Source: Bacteroidaceae bacterium
GTDB taxonomy: Bacteria > Bacteroidota > Bacteroidia > Bacteroidales > Bacteroidaceae
Length of the DNA stretch: 64,000 bases
Reading direction: 5' to 3'
Assembly: GCA_024401095.1 (NCBI GenBank)
Contig: JAKSLR010000005.1
Span: 1-64,000 of the forward strand
Below are positions 33,755 through 42,149 of this stretch, one piece after another. The notes below the pieces were generated by a model, which saw nothing but the letters and a program-made list of their open reading frames with translations, made no database searches and had not been told where the DNA came from. A program made the translations under genes and the position numbers. The stretch's first letter is position 1, and each line of letters begins with the position of its first letter.

Positions 33755-35842
33755 TTAAGCTTCTTCATTTTTTATTGGACACTCAAAGACAAAACGAGCA
33801 CCTTGTGTATAACTGGTATCCAACTTCACAGAACCATGAAGCAGACCTGCTATCTGGCGGCAGATTGACAATCCCAACCCAGTACCTTGCTTGAAATTAT
33901 CTAACTTTTCGAATCGAACAAAAATAGATTCTGCTTTGTCAGCCGGAATTCCCTCACCGGTATCAGCAACTGCTAAACGAATCATGCCATTATCCTGATA
34001 AGATTCAACTAATATGCTACCCTTCTCAGTATGCTTACATGCATTCGTCAAGAAATTAATAAGAATCTGCTGTACACGCTGTCCATCTGTATGAAAAACA
34101 AACGATTCCGGAACATGTGGCTTGTATAATAACTGCACACCAGCAGGAACACGATGCTTGACAGCATTCATGGCGTCGTGACATATGGTATCTAACTTAC
34201 AATCTTCCAGATAAATACGATACTTTCCACTTTGAAGATCACTCACGTCAAGAATATCGTTTACTAAAGTCGTCAGCATCTGTGTATTCGTGTTGATAAT
34301 CTTTCCATACTCCACACGTTCTTCTGTTTCCAGCATCTCTGCCATGTCTGGATCAGCCAATAACTGCGAAAAACCACAAATAGCATTAAGTGGAGTACGT
34401 ATTTCATGACTCATATTCTGCACGAACATAGTCTTCATCTGATCAGCCTTCTTTGCCTTTTCCAAATTAAATTCAGCTTCCTCTTTTGCTTTTTTCAGTT
34501 CTTCGTTAGCCTTTGCCAAACGTCTACTCATGAGGTAACGGTTAGTTGTGAATGCCAAAACTAAAAGTAAAATTACCACAAGTCCTCCAATGGTATAGCC
34601 AACACGTCGTCTCAGGTTTTCGGCTTCTTCCAACTGCCTTTCATGCTTCAGTTGTTCCTGTTCTAATTGTAATTTCTGATTCGCTAATTCCAGTTTGTTC
34701 CGATTATGTTCAATTTCTTGAAGAGACATCTTGGATTGAGCATTCTCCAGTTCCAAACGCTGACGATCAAGCTCTATATTTTTATTCTGAAGAGCAAGTT
34801 CCTCATTTTGAAGAGCCAATTTACTGTTTCCTAACTCAGCAGAAAGCTGATTCAATTCCATATTATGCTCATCATTAATACTATTTAGAATCTCATCCAT
34901 TGTTTTATGAGAATAATCAAGAGCACTTCTATAATCACCTTTCAATACCGAAATCCAGTCTTTCATTTCTTCTGAACGAGCCGCTTTCAACGCTTCATCA
35001 TAATTTCCAGTTGCAATATGCTGCAGTACTTTATAATGTTTAATTTTATTTACATTTAAATTGAAGATCTTAAACTGCTTCTCACACTCATCCAAATAGG
35101 ATCTCATCTCATCCATTCTATTCAATCGGCCAAGTACTTCCAATTTCATTGACATGAGAGTAGACTTCTGCTGGTCAGCTACAACTATTTCCAAGGCTTT
35201 ATTCAGAGCGTTTAAAGCATCATCATAACGTTTTGCATCCATCAAGACATCAGCATATACACTATACCCCATGGCAGGATCCTGATCAGGAATCTGTGAT
35301 GCGTATTGTAAACCTTTTTCTATTTCCTCAACAGCTGCCTTATATTGCATTTTCTGAGCATAAATAGTACATAGCAATGAATGGGTACAATATATACCAT
35401 ATGCATACTTTTCTGCCATTGCTTCTTGATTAGCCTTTTTTGCCAAAAGAATACCCTCTGTATAGTGCTTCGATTCCACCAAGCTATAAACCTCTTGTTG
35501 GTAAGCGTAATAATAATACTGAAGATAATTTGACTTTCGCGATTGTGAACGCATTTCATCACAACACTTCTTGACCTCTTCCCTTTTATCTTTATACCGA
35601 TAGTGGGTAATAGCTGGCACATAACTGATGCACATGGCTTTTTCATCGCCTATGATTTTACAAGCAGTCTGTAAACTATCTACTAATTTCAGACACCTGT
35701 CTGTTCCTCTGGCATTTTGAGCCATGATAAATATACGGTGAAGCCTATCATCTATCTTATATGCATTGTTTTTTGTCTGAGCAGAACTGCTGGAGACAAT
35801 GGATAGTAAAAAGAATATGATAAGTATAGCTTTCGTTTTCAT
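33755..35842 (-). CDS. TPR-sensor histidine kinase, orphan
   Basis: A 695-residue exported/membrane kinase: signal peptide to about residue 22, a periplasmic TPR-like helical region (about 30-320), a long coiled coil rich in Gln/Leu/Glu (about 330-405) and one membrane helix (GGLVVILLLVLAFTTNRYL, about 410-430). The cytoplasmic part has HisKA with His479 in NMSHEIRTPLN and HATPase_c with NFLTNACKH and GTGLGLSICRQIAG. There is no receiver or DNA-binding domain and no adjacent response regulator. It is followed four bases later by the GH89 gene, so glycan sensing is a fair guess. Confidence 0.9.
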   Translation of the reverse strand: MKTKAILIIFFLLSIVSSSSAQTKNNAYKIDDRLHRIFIMAQNARGTDRCLKLVDSLQTACKIIGDEKAMCISYVPAITHYRYKDKREEVKKCCDEMRSQSRKSNYLQYYYYAYQQEVYSLVESKHYTEGILLAKKANQEAMAEKYAYGIYCTHSLLCTIYAQKMQYKAAVEEIEKGLQYASQIPDQDPAMGYSVYADVLMDAKRYDDALNALNKALEIVVADQQKSTLMSMKLEVLGRLNRMDEMRSYLDECEKQFKIFNLNVNKIKHYKVLQHIATGNYDEALKAARSEEMKDWISVLKGDYRSALDYSHKTMDEILNSINDEHNMELNQLSAELGNSKLALQNEELALQNKNIELDRQRLELENAQSKMSLQEIEHNRNKLELANQKLQLEQEQLKHERQLEEAENLRRRVGYTIGGLVVILLLVLAFTTNRYLMSRRLAKANEELKKAKEEAEFNLEKAKKADQMKTMFVQNMSHEIRTPLNAICGFSQLLADPDMAEMLETEERVEYGKIINTNTQMLTTLVNDILDVSDLQSGKYRIYLEDCKLDTICHDAMNAVKHRVPAGVQLLYKPHVPESFVFHTDGQRVQQILINFLTNACKHTEKGSILVESYQDNGMIRLAVADTGEGIPADKAESIFVRFEKLDNFKQGTGLGLSICRQIAGLLHGSVKLDTSYTQGARFVFECPIKNEEA

Positions 35843-35955
35843 AACTCACTCAAAAGGTCTCTCTAAAATTAGTGCTTTTTACAATGCCATGTTATAACAA
35901 GGCATTTTGAATTAAGACTAATTAACATTTCAAGCAAGATTTTACAAGTTTCAAT

Positions 35956-35992
35956 AAAAAAAGGGGGAGTAAAAACTACTCCCCCTTTTTTT
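35956..35992 (-). terminator. Terminator after the metallo-beta-lactamase-fold gene
   Basis: AAAAAAAGGGGGAGT pairs with ACTCCCCCTTTTTTT around a seven-base loop. It follows the minus-strand gene ending at 36006. The rest of the 163-base gap up to 35843 shows no gene, only a weak TAATTTTA element for the kinase. Confidence 0.8.
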
Positions 35993-36005
35993 TATTTATC
36001 TTTTT

Positions 36006-36983
36006 TTATTCCATTGAACAGAATACGTTAGCTAAAGAATCATTCCAGACAATGCCTGCATTCTTGTTCTTAAAACTAGCATTTAACAGGCCAAAATAGT
36101 TGACTGGTGTACATTCTGCTGTACCATCCTTTATTTGCTGAATAAGCTCTAAAGTCTGCTCCAGATACCAGAACCCCATGCCTTCGCCTTCTGCTAATTC
36201 CATACCTTCACGCTGGTGATAATGGCCGCCCCAGAAAACCAAATTGTCCTTATTAATGCCATTGGATGGATCGTTGATGTAAGCAGCAAGTTTCGCAACG
36301 CCATCTTTGTATTGCAAGAAACCATCCATGCTAAAAATCCATACACCGGTACCTGATCCTATGGCATCACCAGAGAAGCAAATATCCTTGCCTTCAACGA
36401 AGAAAACAATGCTGCCTGGCGTATGACCTGGAACCATAACAGTATTTACCTTCATGCCACCCAAGTCAAACTGGTAGCCCTCCTCAAACATTTCATACTG
36501 ACCAGAAGGGAACTTATCTGTCAACTTTTCAAAGTCAATTTTCGGCAACAAGAATTTCACCTCAGGATTGCTGGTAAAGGCTGCAAGCATGCCAGTATGA
36601 TCACCATGATTATGGGTAAAAGTCACTGTAAGCGGTTTGTTTCCAATGCGATCGGCAACAACCTTCTGCAGCGATTCTATACCATTATCTGCCCACTTGA
36701 TTTCATTTGACAGGTCAATAAGCAGAGCACGCTCTTCGCCTACCAACAGATACATGTCAGAAGGGTTGTTATTGCCTATAACCTGACCAGAATCATTTTT
36801 AACCAATCCTACCGGATAAGCAGCATTATAATCCTGTAAATGATAGATATTCTTATCAATGACAGAGACGGTATATGTTCCTACCTCTTCAGGACCAGTC
36901 TGTACAAACTCATCCTGTTTTGGCTGATTCTGACAAGAAAATGTCAGTCCCAGGAATGCTGCAAAAAACAACAGTTTTTTCAT
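36006..36983 (-). CDS. Metallo-beta-lactamase-fold lipoprotein
   Basis: A 325-residue exported lipoprotein: MKKLLFFAAFLGLTFSC ends in a lipobox. The metal site of the MBL fold is clear: FTHNHGDHTG, a later His in VPGHTPGS, Asp in CFSGDAIGSG, and a terminal His in WGGHYHQ. The substrate could be a lactam, lactone, phosphoester or nucleotide; the sequence does not decide. The start at 36983 lies one base after the S46 peptidase stop, so the two are in one operon, and a terminator follows. An ATG at 36995 would overlap the peptidase gene. Confidence 0.85.
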   Translation of the reverse strand: MKKLLFFAAFLGLTFSCQNQPKQDEFVQTGPEEVGTYTVSVIDKNIYHLQDYNAAYPVGLVKNDSGQVIGNNNPSDMYLLVGEERALLIDLSNEIKWADNGIESLQKVVADRIGNKPLTVTFTHNHGDHTGMLAAFTSNPEVKFLLPKIDFEKLTDKFPSGQYEMFEEGYQFDLGGMKVNTVMVPGHTPGSIVFFVEGKDICFSGDAIGSGTGVWIFSMDGFLQYKDGVAKLAAYINDPSNGINKDNLVFWGGHYHQREGMELAEGEGMGFWYLEQTLELIQQIKDGTAECTPVNYFGLLNASFKNKNAGIVWNDSLANVFCSME

Positions 36984-36984
36984 A

Positions 36985-39057
36985 TTAGTCCACAAACTTC
37001 ATTTCGTTAAACAACCAGTTTGCATGTCCGATATGCTCAATGCAGAACAGGACATAGCGAATGTCCAACTGGATATTGCGGCAGAAATCAGGACCAAATG
37101 CGATATCGCTCATAGTACCTTCCCAAACACGGTCGAAGTTTATACCAATCAAATCACCATTTGCATTGATTACAGGAGAGCCAGAGTTTCCACCTGTGGT
37201 ATGGTTAGTAGCCAAGAAACATACAGGCTGCTCTTCATGTCCACCCTGCTTGATATAATCACGCAATGCCTGTGGGATATTGTAATCGAAGATATTAGGA
37301 TCATCTTTTGCCAATACACCAGCAAGAGTAGAAACAGGCTTATAATATACGGCATCAGCAGGAGAATAACCTTCAACATGGCCATAAGCCACACGTAAGG
37401 TAGAATTAGCATCAGGATAGAAAGTCTTATCCTTAGAGAATTCCATCTGACCTCTCATATAAGTTCTCATCGCCAAAGTAATCGCAGTGTTGCACTCAGA
37501 GATAACACCTTGCAACTCATCTTTTGCCCAGTTTGCAAAAGCTTCAGACATCTGCACAGCAGGGTCTGCATCAACCAATGCAGCATCAGCTGCTGTCAAA
37601 TTCAGCACTTTTTGCTTATCAGTAAAGATTGATTTGCTGAACAAATCCTTTCTCCATGCAGCAGCAGTACCATATTTAGCCATCTGCTCCTTATAATAAG
37701 CAGGCTTGAAATTATCAGCTACACCCTTCTCAAAGAAATCCATAACAGCCTCAAAGCACTCTTCATCGATTGGCTGATAATAATCCTTGTAGAAGCTTTC
37801 TACAACAGCATCCTTACGCTGCTTGTTGTCCAGACTGCGCTTTACATTTCCTGCCAAAGAAAGAAGTTCAATGGTTCGAACGGTTTCTGAATAATACTCA
37901 GAAGCAATGAAATATGGATTGCGCTTTGCATAGAGTTCATGAAGTTCATTCAAGATGTTCTCATACTGAGTACCCTTAGCCCATTCATTGAAAGCCTTCT
38001 CGTATGCCTTCTTGCTATCAACGGTCTTCATCTTGTTGACACCCAAAGCCTCTCCCTGCCATTTCTTCCATGCATTTGAGATTCCCTGAGCCTTAGAAGA
38101 ATACTGAAGACGAACCTTTGGACTCTGTTCCTGGTACTTCTTGATGATATCCAGACGAGCTGTACGGACAGCAATCTTTGCAGGATCAGAAACTTCGGCA
38201 GTATAGCTTACCTCATCGCTGGTAATGTACTCCTTTGTAGAGCCTGGGAAACCATAAATGAAAGTGAAGTCACCTTCCTTCACACCTGCACGTGAAATCT
38301 TGAAAGACTTCTTTGGAGTGTAAGGTACGTTATCTTTTGAATAAGCTGCAGGATTGTTATCCTTATCAGCATAGATACGGAACATAGAGAAATCACCTGT
38401 ATGACGAGGCCACATCCAGTTATCTGTATCACCACCAAACTTTCCGATACTTGAAGGAGGAGCACCTACAAAACGGATATCGCTAAATGTACGATATACA
38501 AACAAGAAATACTGATTTCCATAATACATAGCATTGACAGATGCACGCATACCAGGACCGGCATTCTTCATGGCATTATCAACAACAGTCTTTGTATTCT
38601 TTGCGACCAATGCTACACGCTGTGCTTCGGTCATCTTTGCCTTATAACCCTTCAGAATCTGATCGGTTACATCCTCCATGTAGTCCAAGAAACTTACAGT
38701 TAATCCCTGACATCTCAGTTCCTGGTCACGGTTCATTGCCCAATAACCATCTTTTAAATAATCATGCTCAACAGTACTCAGTCTCTGGATATTGCTATAG
38801 CCACAATGATGATTTGTAAACAACAAACCATTATCAGATACAACCTCACCTGTACAGCCACCGCCAAAGTGGAGAACAGCATCCTTGAGCGAAGCCTTGT
38901 TTATACTATAAATATCTTCTGCAGAAAGTTTGAAACCCTTAGCCTGCATATCACCAATACGTTGAGAGATGAGCAAAGGAAGCCACATTCCCTCATCTGC
39001 CTTCATCGGCAAAATGGAAGTCAGCAAAGCTGCCACCAGAATAAGTGCTTTTTTCAT
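36985..39057 (-). CDS. S46-family dipeptidyl-peptidase, DPP11-like
   Basis: A 690-residue exported serine peptidase (signal MKKALILVAALLTSILPMKA). The catalytic triad is visible: His84 in TNHHCG, Asp in PRHTGDFSMFR and Ser625 in GGNSGSPV. In this family an Arg rather than Gly 18 residues after the catalytic Ser marks Asp/Glu-specific DPP11; here Arg643 in NFDRVWEG lies exactly there. It releases dipeptides with acidic second residues from peptides in the periplasm, feeding amino-acid fermentation. It precedes an MBL-fold lipoprotein by one base. Confidence 0.92.
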   Translation of the reverse strand: MKKALILVAALLTSILPMKADEGMWLPLLISQRIGDMQAKGFKLSAEDIYSINKASLKDAVLHFGGGCTGEVVSDNGLLFTNHHCGYSNIQRLSTVEHDYLKDGYWAMNRDQELRCQGLTVSFLDYMEDVTDQILKGYKAKMTEAQRVALVAKNTKTVVDNAMKNAGPGMRASVNAMYYGNQYFLFVYRTFSDIRFVGAPPSSIGKFGGDTDNWMWPRHTGDFSMFRIYADKDNNPAAYSKDNVPYTPKKSFKISRAGVKEGDFTFIYGFPGSTKEYITSDEVSYTAEVSDPAKIAVRTARLDIIKKYQEQSPKVRLQYSSKAQGISNAWKKWQGEALGVNKMKTVDSKKAYEKAFNEWAKGTQYENILNELHELYAKRNPYFIASEYYSETVRTIELLSLAGNVKRSLDNKQRKDAVVESFYKDYYQPIDEECFEAVMDFFEKGVADNFKPAYYKEQMAKYGTAAAWRKDLFSKSIFTDKQKVLNLTAADAALVDADPAVQMSEAFANWAKDELQGVISECNTAITLAMRTYMRGQMEFSKDKTFYPDANSTLRVAYGHVEGYSPADAVYYKPVSTLAGVLAKDDPNIFDYNIPQALRDYIKQGGHEEQPVCFLATNHTTGGNSGSPVINANGDLIGINFDRVWEGTMSDIAFGPDFCRNIQLDIRYVLFCIEHIGHANWLFNEMKFVD

Positions 39058-39198
39058 GTTGTTTTACTAAAAATAAAATTTGGACAAAGAAAATAAAAAA
39101 ACTCCGTATTCTCGCATAAAAACTCATCTTTTTGCCTTTGAAGTGACAAAAGAGACCTATATTTATCCGCATTTATGCTATTATCAAAAACTTCTTGT

Positions 39199-39206
39199 TA
39201 CCTTTG
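39199..39206 (+). promoter_or_regulatory. -7 element before the 164-residue membrane protein gene
   Basis: TACCTTTG. It lies downstream of an in-frame ATG at 39175, so translation must start later, at 39241. Confidence 0.6.
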
Positions 39207-39240
39207 TAGCATAAACAGTCCTATTTCCTACAAATCAAAA

Positions 39241-39735
39241 ATGATATTCAAGACTAACAAAAGTATTATCAAAGGCGGTGAAATCATAGAAATTTCTTGG
39301 GATGGACAAGATTGCTCCGACTTACAGCTAATCGTAGAAACCGGCAACAAGAAAACCCTGTTGAACGTACCGCAATCCGGTAGTAAGAAGCTACGGATGA
39401 AAGGAGGAAGCCTTTTAAATTCCATCAGTTTGAAAGGTACAGACAGAAACGGGAAAAAACGTTCATCCAAAAGGACCCTTTTTATTTGGGGAAAGCAGAA
39501 AGAATTTGATGATTTTGAATACGTAAATGACAAGTCTGTCAAAAACAAGCTGTCATCCATTGGACAGAGAATAAAACTTTGGTGGAATATGTTTACACCA
39601 GAAAAGAAGCATTTATACATCATCTTGGTTACACTTTGCATTTATCATGTATTCTTGAATCTTTACCCACTATTTGCAAGTATTTTAATGATGGGTCTAA
39701 TCATGTGGATTGGGTGGATGATTATCAAGAAATAA
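39241..39735 (+). CDS. Hypothetical protein with C-terminal membrane hairpin
   Basis: A 164-residue protein of unknown family. The first 100 residues are basic and probably a small beta-rich domain (GGEIIEISWDGQDCSDLQLIVETG...KGTDRNGKKRSSKRTLFIWG). The last 50 hold two membrane segments (HLYIILVTLCIYHVFLNLYP and FASILMMGLIMWIGWMII). The start at 39241 follows from the promoter at 39199-39206. It is followed 11 bases later by a secreted hydrolase, possibly in one transcript. No function can be assigned. Confidence 0.7.
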   Translation: MIFKTNKSIIKGGEIIEISWDGQDCSDLQLIVETGNKKTLLNVPQSGSKKLRMKGGSLLNSISLKGTDRNGKKRSSKRTLFIWGKQKEFDDFEYVNDKSVKNKLSSIGQRIKLWWNMFTPEKKHLYIILVTLCIYHVFLNLYPLFASILMMGLIMWIGWMIIKK

Positions 39736-39746
39736 ACAAAAAAACT

Positions 39747-40718
39747 ATGAATAGAATAATTCTTTTCCTTCTCGTTGCCTGTGCATCATTGCACATTCAA
39801 GGACAAATCCTTCGGAATCAAGACATCACTCCGGAAATGGTCAAAGCATACCAAGCCATGAGGCCTCTCCCTGAGACATGGGCACATCCCACAGGACCAT
39901 ATGCCGTGAAAATGGAATACAATCCAACTCTCATGACGCACACCATTTATCGTCCAGAAAACTTAAATTTAATCAATACCAAGAACGAGCAAATGCCAAT
40001 CGTACTGATGTCTGGACCAGGATGCGACTGTGATGGCGATTCTTTCAGACCTTTTTACACAGAGCTAGCATCACATGGATACATTGTCATTGTTGCCGGC
40101 CCTCCAGTTCCAGAAGGAACCAGAGCTTTAATGTGGTACAACACTCCAGAGGACCTAAAAGCCGGATTGGATTGGATTCTTAAAGAAAACCAAAGCAAGG
40201 ACAGTCCGTATTACAAAAAGATAAACACCAAGAAGATTGCTCTTTTCGGGCAAAGTTGTGGAGGAATACAATGCTTACGAATGGCAGATGATCCACGCAT
40301 TAGTACACTTGTATTCTGGAACAGCGGATCTACCCTAATGGGTAATGTGGGACCTACAGACAACACCAAGAGATTAGACAACGATAGGGAATTGATGGGA
40401 ACACGAGATGTTCAGCAACTGGTTCTTAGTTTACGAATCCCTGTTGCTTATTTCGTAGGAGATACAGACATGGCTTTGCCAGCAGCAGAGCGTGATTTCC
40501 AACAACGTAAAAGCAATACATTTTTTGCTGTACGTCATATTCCTGGGGATTCTCATGCGGGTACTTTCAGAGAGCCAAATGGTGGTGCTTTTGGAGAAAT
40601 AGCTTTGAAGTGGCTAAACTATACGCTGAAGAAGGATAAAGCTGCGAAACAGTTCTTTACTAAAGCTACTTTATCACTTGGGAATGATAATGATTGGATA
40701 AAAGCTTCTGTCAAATGA
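39747..40718 (+). CDS. Secreted alpha/beta hydrolase
   Basis: A 323-residue exported protein (signal MNRIILFLLVACASLHIQGQ). The nucleophile elbow is FGQSCGGIQ (Ser in GxSxG), the acid is probably in FVGDTDMALP and the His in GDSHAGTF, the order of the dienelactone hydrolase/cutinase-like group. An oxyanion region MSGPGCDCDGDSF is unusual for its paired cysteines, which could form a disulphide. It should cleave an ester or amide outside the cytoplasm. The start at 39747 has a normal signal peptide; the longer frame upstream overlaps the preceding gene. Confidence 0.82.
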   Translation: MNRIILFLLVACASLHIQGQILRNQDITPEMVKAYQAMRPLPETWAHPTGPYAVKMEYNPTLMTHTIYRPENLNLINTKNEQMPIVLMSGPGCDCDGDSFRPFYTELASHGYIVIVAGPPVPEGTRALMWYNTPEDLKAGLDWILKENQSKDSPYYKKINTKKIALFGQSCGGIQCLRMADDPRISTLVFWNSGSTLMGNVGPTDNTKRLDNDRELMGTRDVQQLVLSLRIPVAYFVGDTDMALPAAERDFQQRKSNTFFAVRHIPGDSHAGTFREPNGGAFGEIALKWLNYTLKKDKAAKQFFTKATLSLGNDNDWIKASVK

Positions 40719-40756
40719 TTTTTCAGAACAACCAGATTGATTAGTAACAGAATAAT

Positions 40757-41563
40757 ATGGATTTTCATACTATAGGGAGACCTATCGGCAAGGCAGCTGC
40801 TGCCATCTTTTTATTATTTGGCTGGCAGCTACTCGGTATTATAATTGGAGCAATTATTGTTGGCTTCTGGAGTCTCTTTAACGAAGGCTTCAATCTCCAA
40901 CACGACATCATGGGCATTGGCTTGCTAGCCGGCGACATATTGGCCTTATGGTATTTCTTAAAACGAAAGAAAATTCCAATTCACTGGGGCTGCATAGAAA
41001 AAGAAGATCAGAAATCTACTGTTCTGTATGTACTAATTATGGGGTTGGGACTCATAGTCATTCTTTCATATCTAGAAGAAATTCTCGAACTTAACATGCC
41101 CCCAGAGTTAGATGATCTATTCAATGTATTATCTTATAGATTAGATGGCATTTTAAGTATCTGTTTATTCGGACCAATTGTTGAAGAAATAGCTTTAAGA
41201 GGCATTGTTTTACCCAACATGCTGACTCTTTTCAAGAAGCCCTGGTTAGCAATACTCGCAACAGCGATGCTATTTGGCATGATTCACATGAACGTTGCAC
41301 AAATGATCGGAGCCGTGCTTTCTGGTATAGTTTTAAGTTGGCTTGCATACCAGACAGGATCTTTGATTCCTAGCATATTGCTCCATATCTTAAACAATAG
41401 CATTTCTACCTCATTACAATGGATGGCTCCAGACTTAAAACTTCTGTCAGACATTCCTGATAGCGTGAATTTAATTTTGCTAATCTCTGGAATAATTCTT
41501 TTTTCTTTTGGAATCAAGAAATTACACAGCCTCTTTGTCCATTACGACATATTAATTAAATAG
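40757..41563 (+). CDS. CPBP-family intramembrane metalloprotease (CAAX-like)
   Basis: A 268-residue protein with about seven membrane helices. The CPBP/Abi motifs are present: EEIALRG (the Glu-Glu-x3-Arg motif), then FGMIHMN (Phe-x3-His) and ILHILNNS (His-x3-Asn). Family members cleave membrane-bound peptides and are linked with bacteriocin immunity or membrane protein processing. It begins 38 bases after the hydrolase gene and is followed by vsr after 14 bases. The specific substrate is unknown. Confidence 0.88.
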   Translation: MDFHTIGRPIGKAAAAIFLLFGWQLLGIIIGAIIVGFWSLFNEGFNLQHDIMGIGLLAGDILALWYFLKRKKIPIHWGCIEKEDQKSTVLYVLIMGLGLIVILSYLEEILELNMPPELDDLFNVLSYRLDGILSICLFGPIVEEIALRGIVLPNMLTLFKKPWLAILATAMLFGMIHMNVAQMIGAVLSGIVLSWLAYQTGSLIPSILLHILNNSISTSLQWMAPDLKLLSDIPDSVNLILLISGIILFSFGIKKLHSLFVHYDILIK

Positions 41564-41577
41564 GACTCTATCATCAA

Positions 41578-42090
41578 ATGGCTGATAAGCTAACGAAAGC
41601 ACAACGTCACAATAACATGTCTGCTATCCATGGTTCAAATACAAAGCCAGAGATAGTGGTGAGAAAGTTTTTATGGGCAAACGGCTTCCGATACCGGCTG
41701 AATCACAAAAGATTACCGGGGAAGCCAGACATTGTTCTCACAAAATACCGTACGTGTGTCTTTGTCAATGGCTGTTTCTGGCACGGACATGAAGGGTGTC
41801 CCTATTTTGTCATCCCTCGTTCTAATCAAGAATTCTGGACAAGTAAATTTTCACGGAATAAAGAACGTGACAAAAAAGTACAGCATCAGTTAGCTGCTAT
41901 GGGATGGCATTGCATTACAATTTGGGAATGTGAGCTCAAACCGGCTCACCGCGAACAGACACTCCTATCTTTAGCCTTTACTTTAAACCATATTTATCTG
42001 CAAGACAGGACAAAGCCAACCCATTATATTTCGCAAGAGGAAAACGGAATCAAAGCGGCAGAACCAAGCTTCTCCGAAAACCAACTATAA
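41578..42090 (+). CDS. vsr: Very short patch repair endonuclease (Vsr)
   Basis: A 170-residue Vsr endonuclease. The active-site residues match those of E. coli Vsr: Asp51 in GKPDIVL, then FWHGHEGC with Phe67, Trp68, His69 and His71, and the helix SNQEFWTSKFSRN. The C-terminal GWHCITIWECEL is also typical. The enzyme nicks DNA 5' to T:G mismatches left by deamination of 5-methylcytosine. No cytosine methyltransferase lies in the window, so this is an orphan copy. It is probably co-transcribed with the CPBP gene. Confidence 0.93.
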   Translation: MADKLTKAQRHNNMSAIHGSNTKPEIVVRKFLWANGFRYRLNHKRLPGKPDIVLTKYRTCVFVNGCFWHGHEGCPYFVIPRSNQEFWTSKFSRNKERDKKVQHQLAAMGWHCITIWECELKPAHREQTLLSLAFTLNHIYLQDRTKPTHYISQEENGIKAAEPSFSENQL

Positions 42091-42119
42091 AAAACTTTTC
42101 GTATTCGAAAACTTCTATT

Positions 42120-42127
42120 TATCTTTG
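42120..42127 (+). promoter_or_regulatory. -7 element of the DUF362 gene
   Basis: TATCTTTG, 22 bases before the ATG at 42150. Confidence 0.6.
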
Positions 42128-42149
42128 CCAAAACATAAAACACAGACAT

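Noticed and set aside
39175..39240. Longer N-terminus of the 164-residue membrane protein
   Set aside because: It would start upstream of the promoter element TACCTTTG at 39199-39206.
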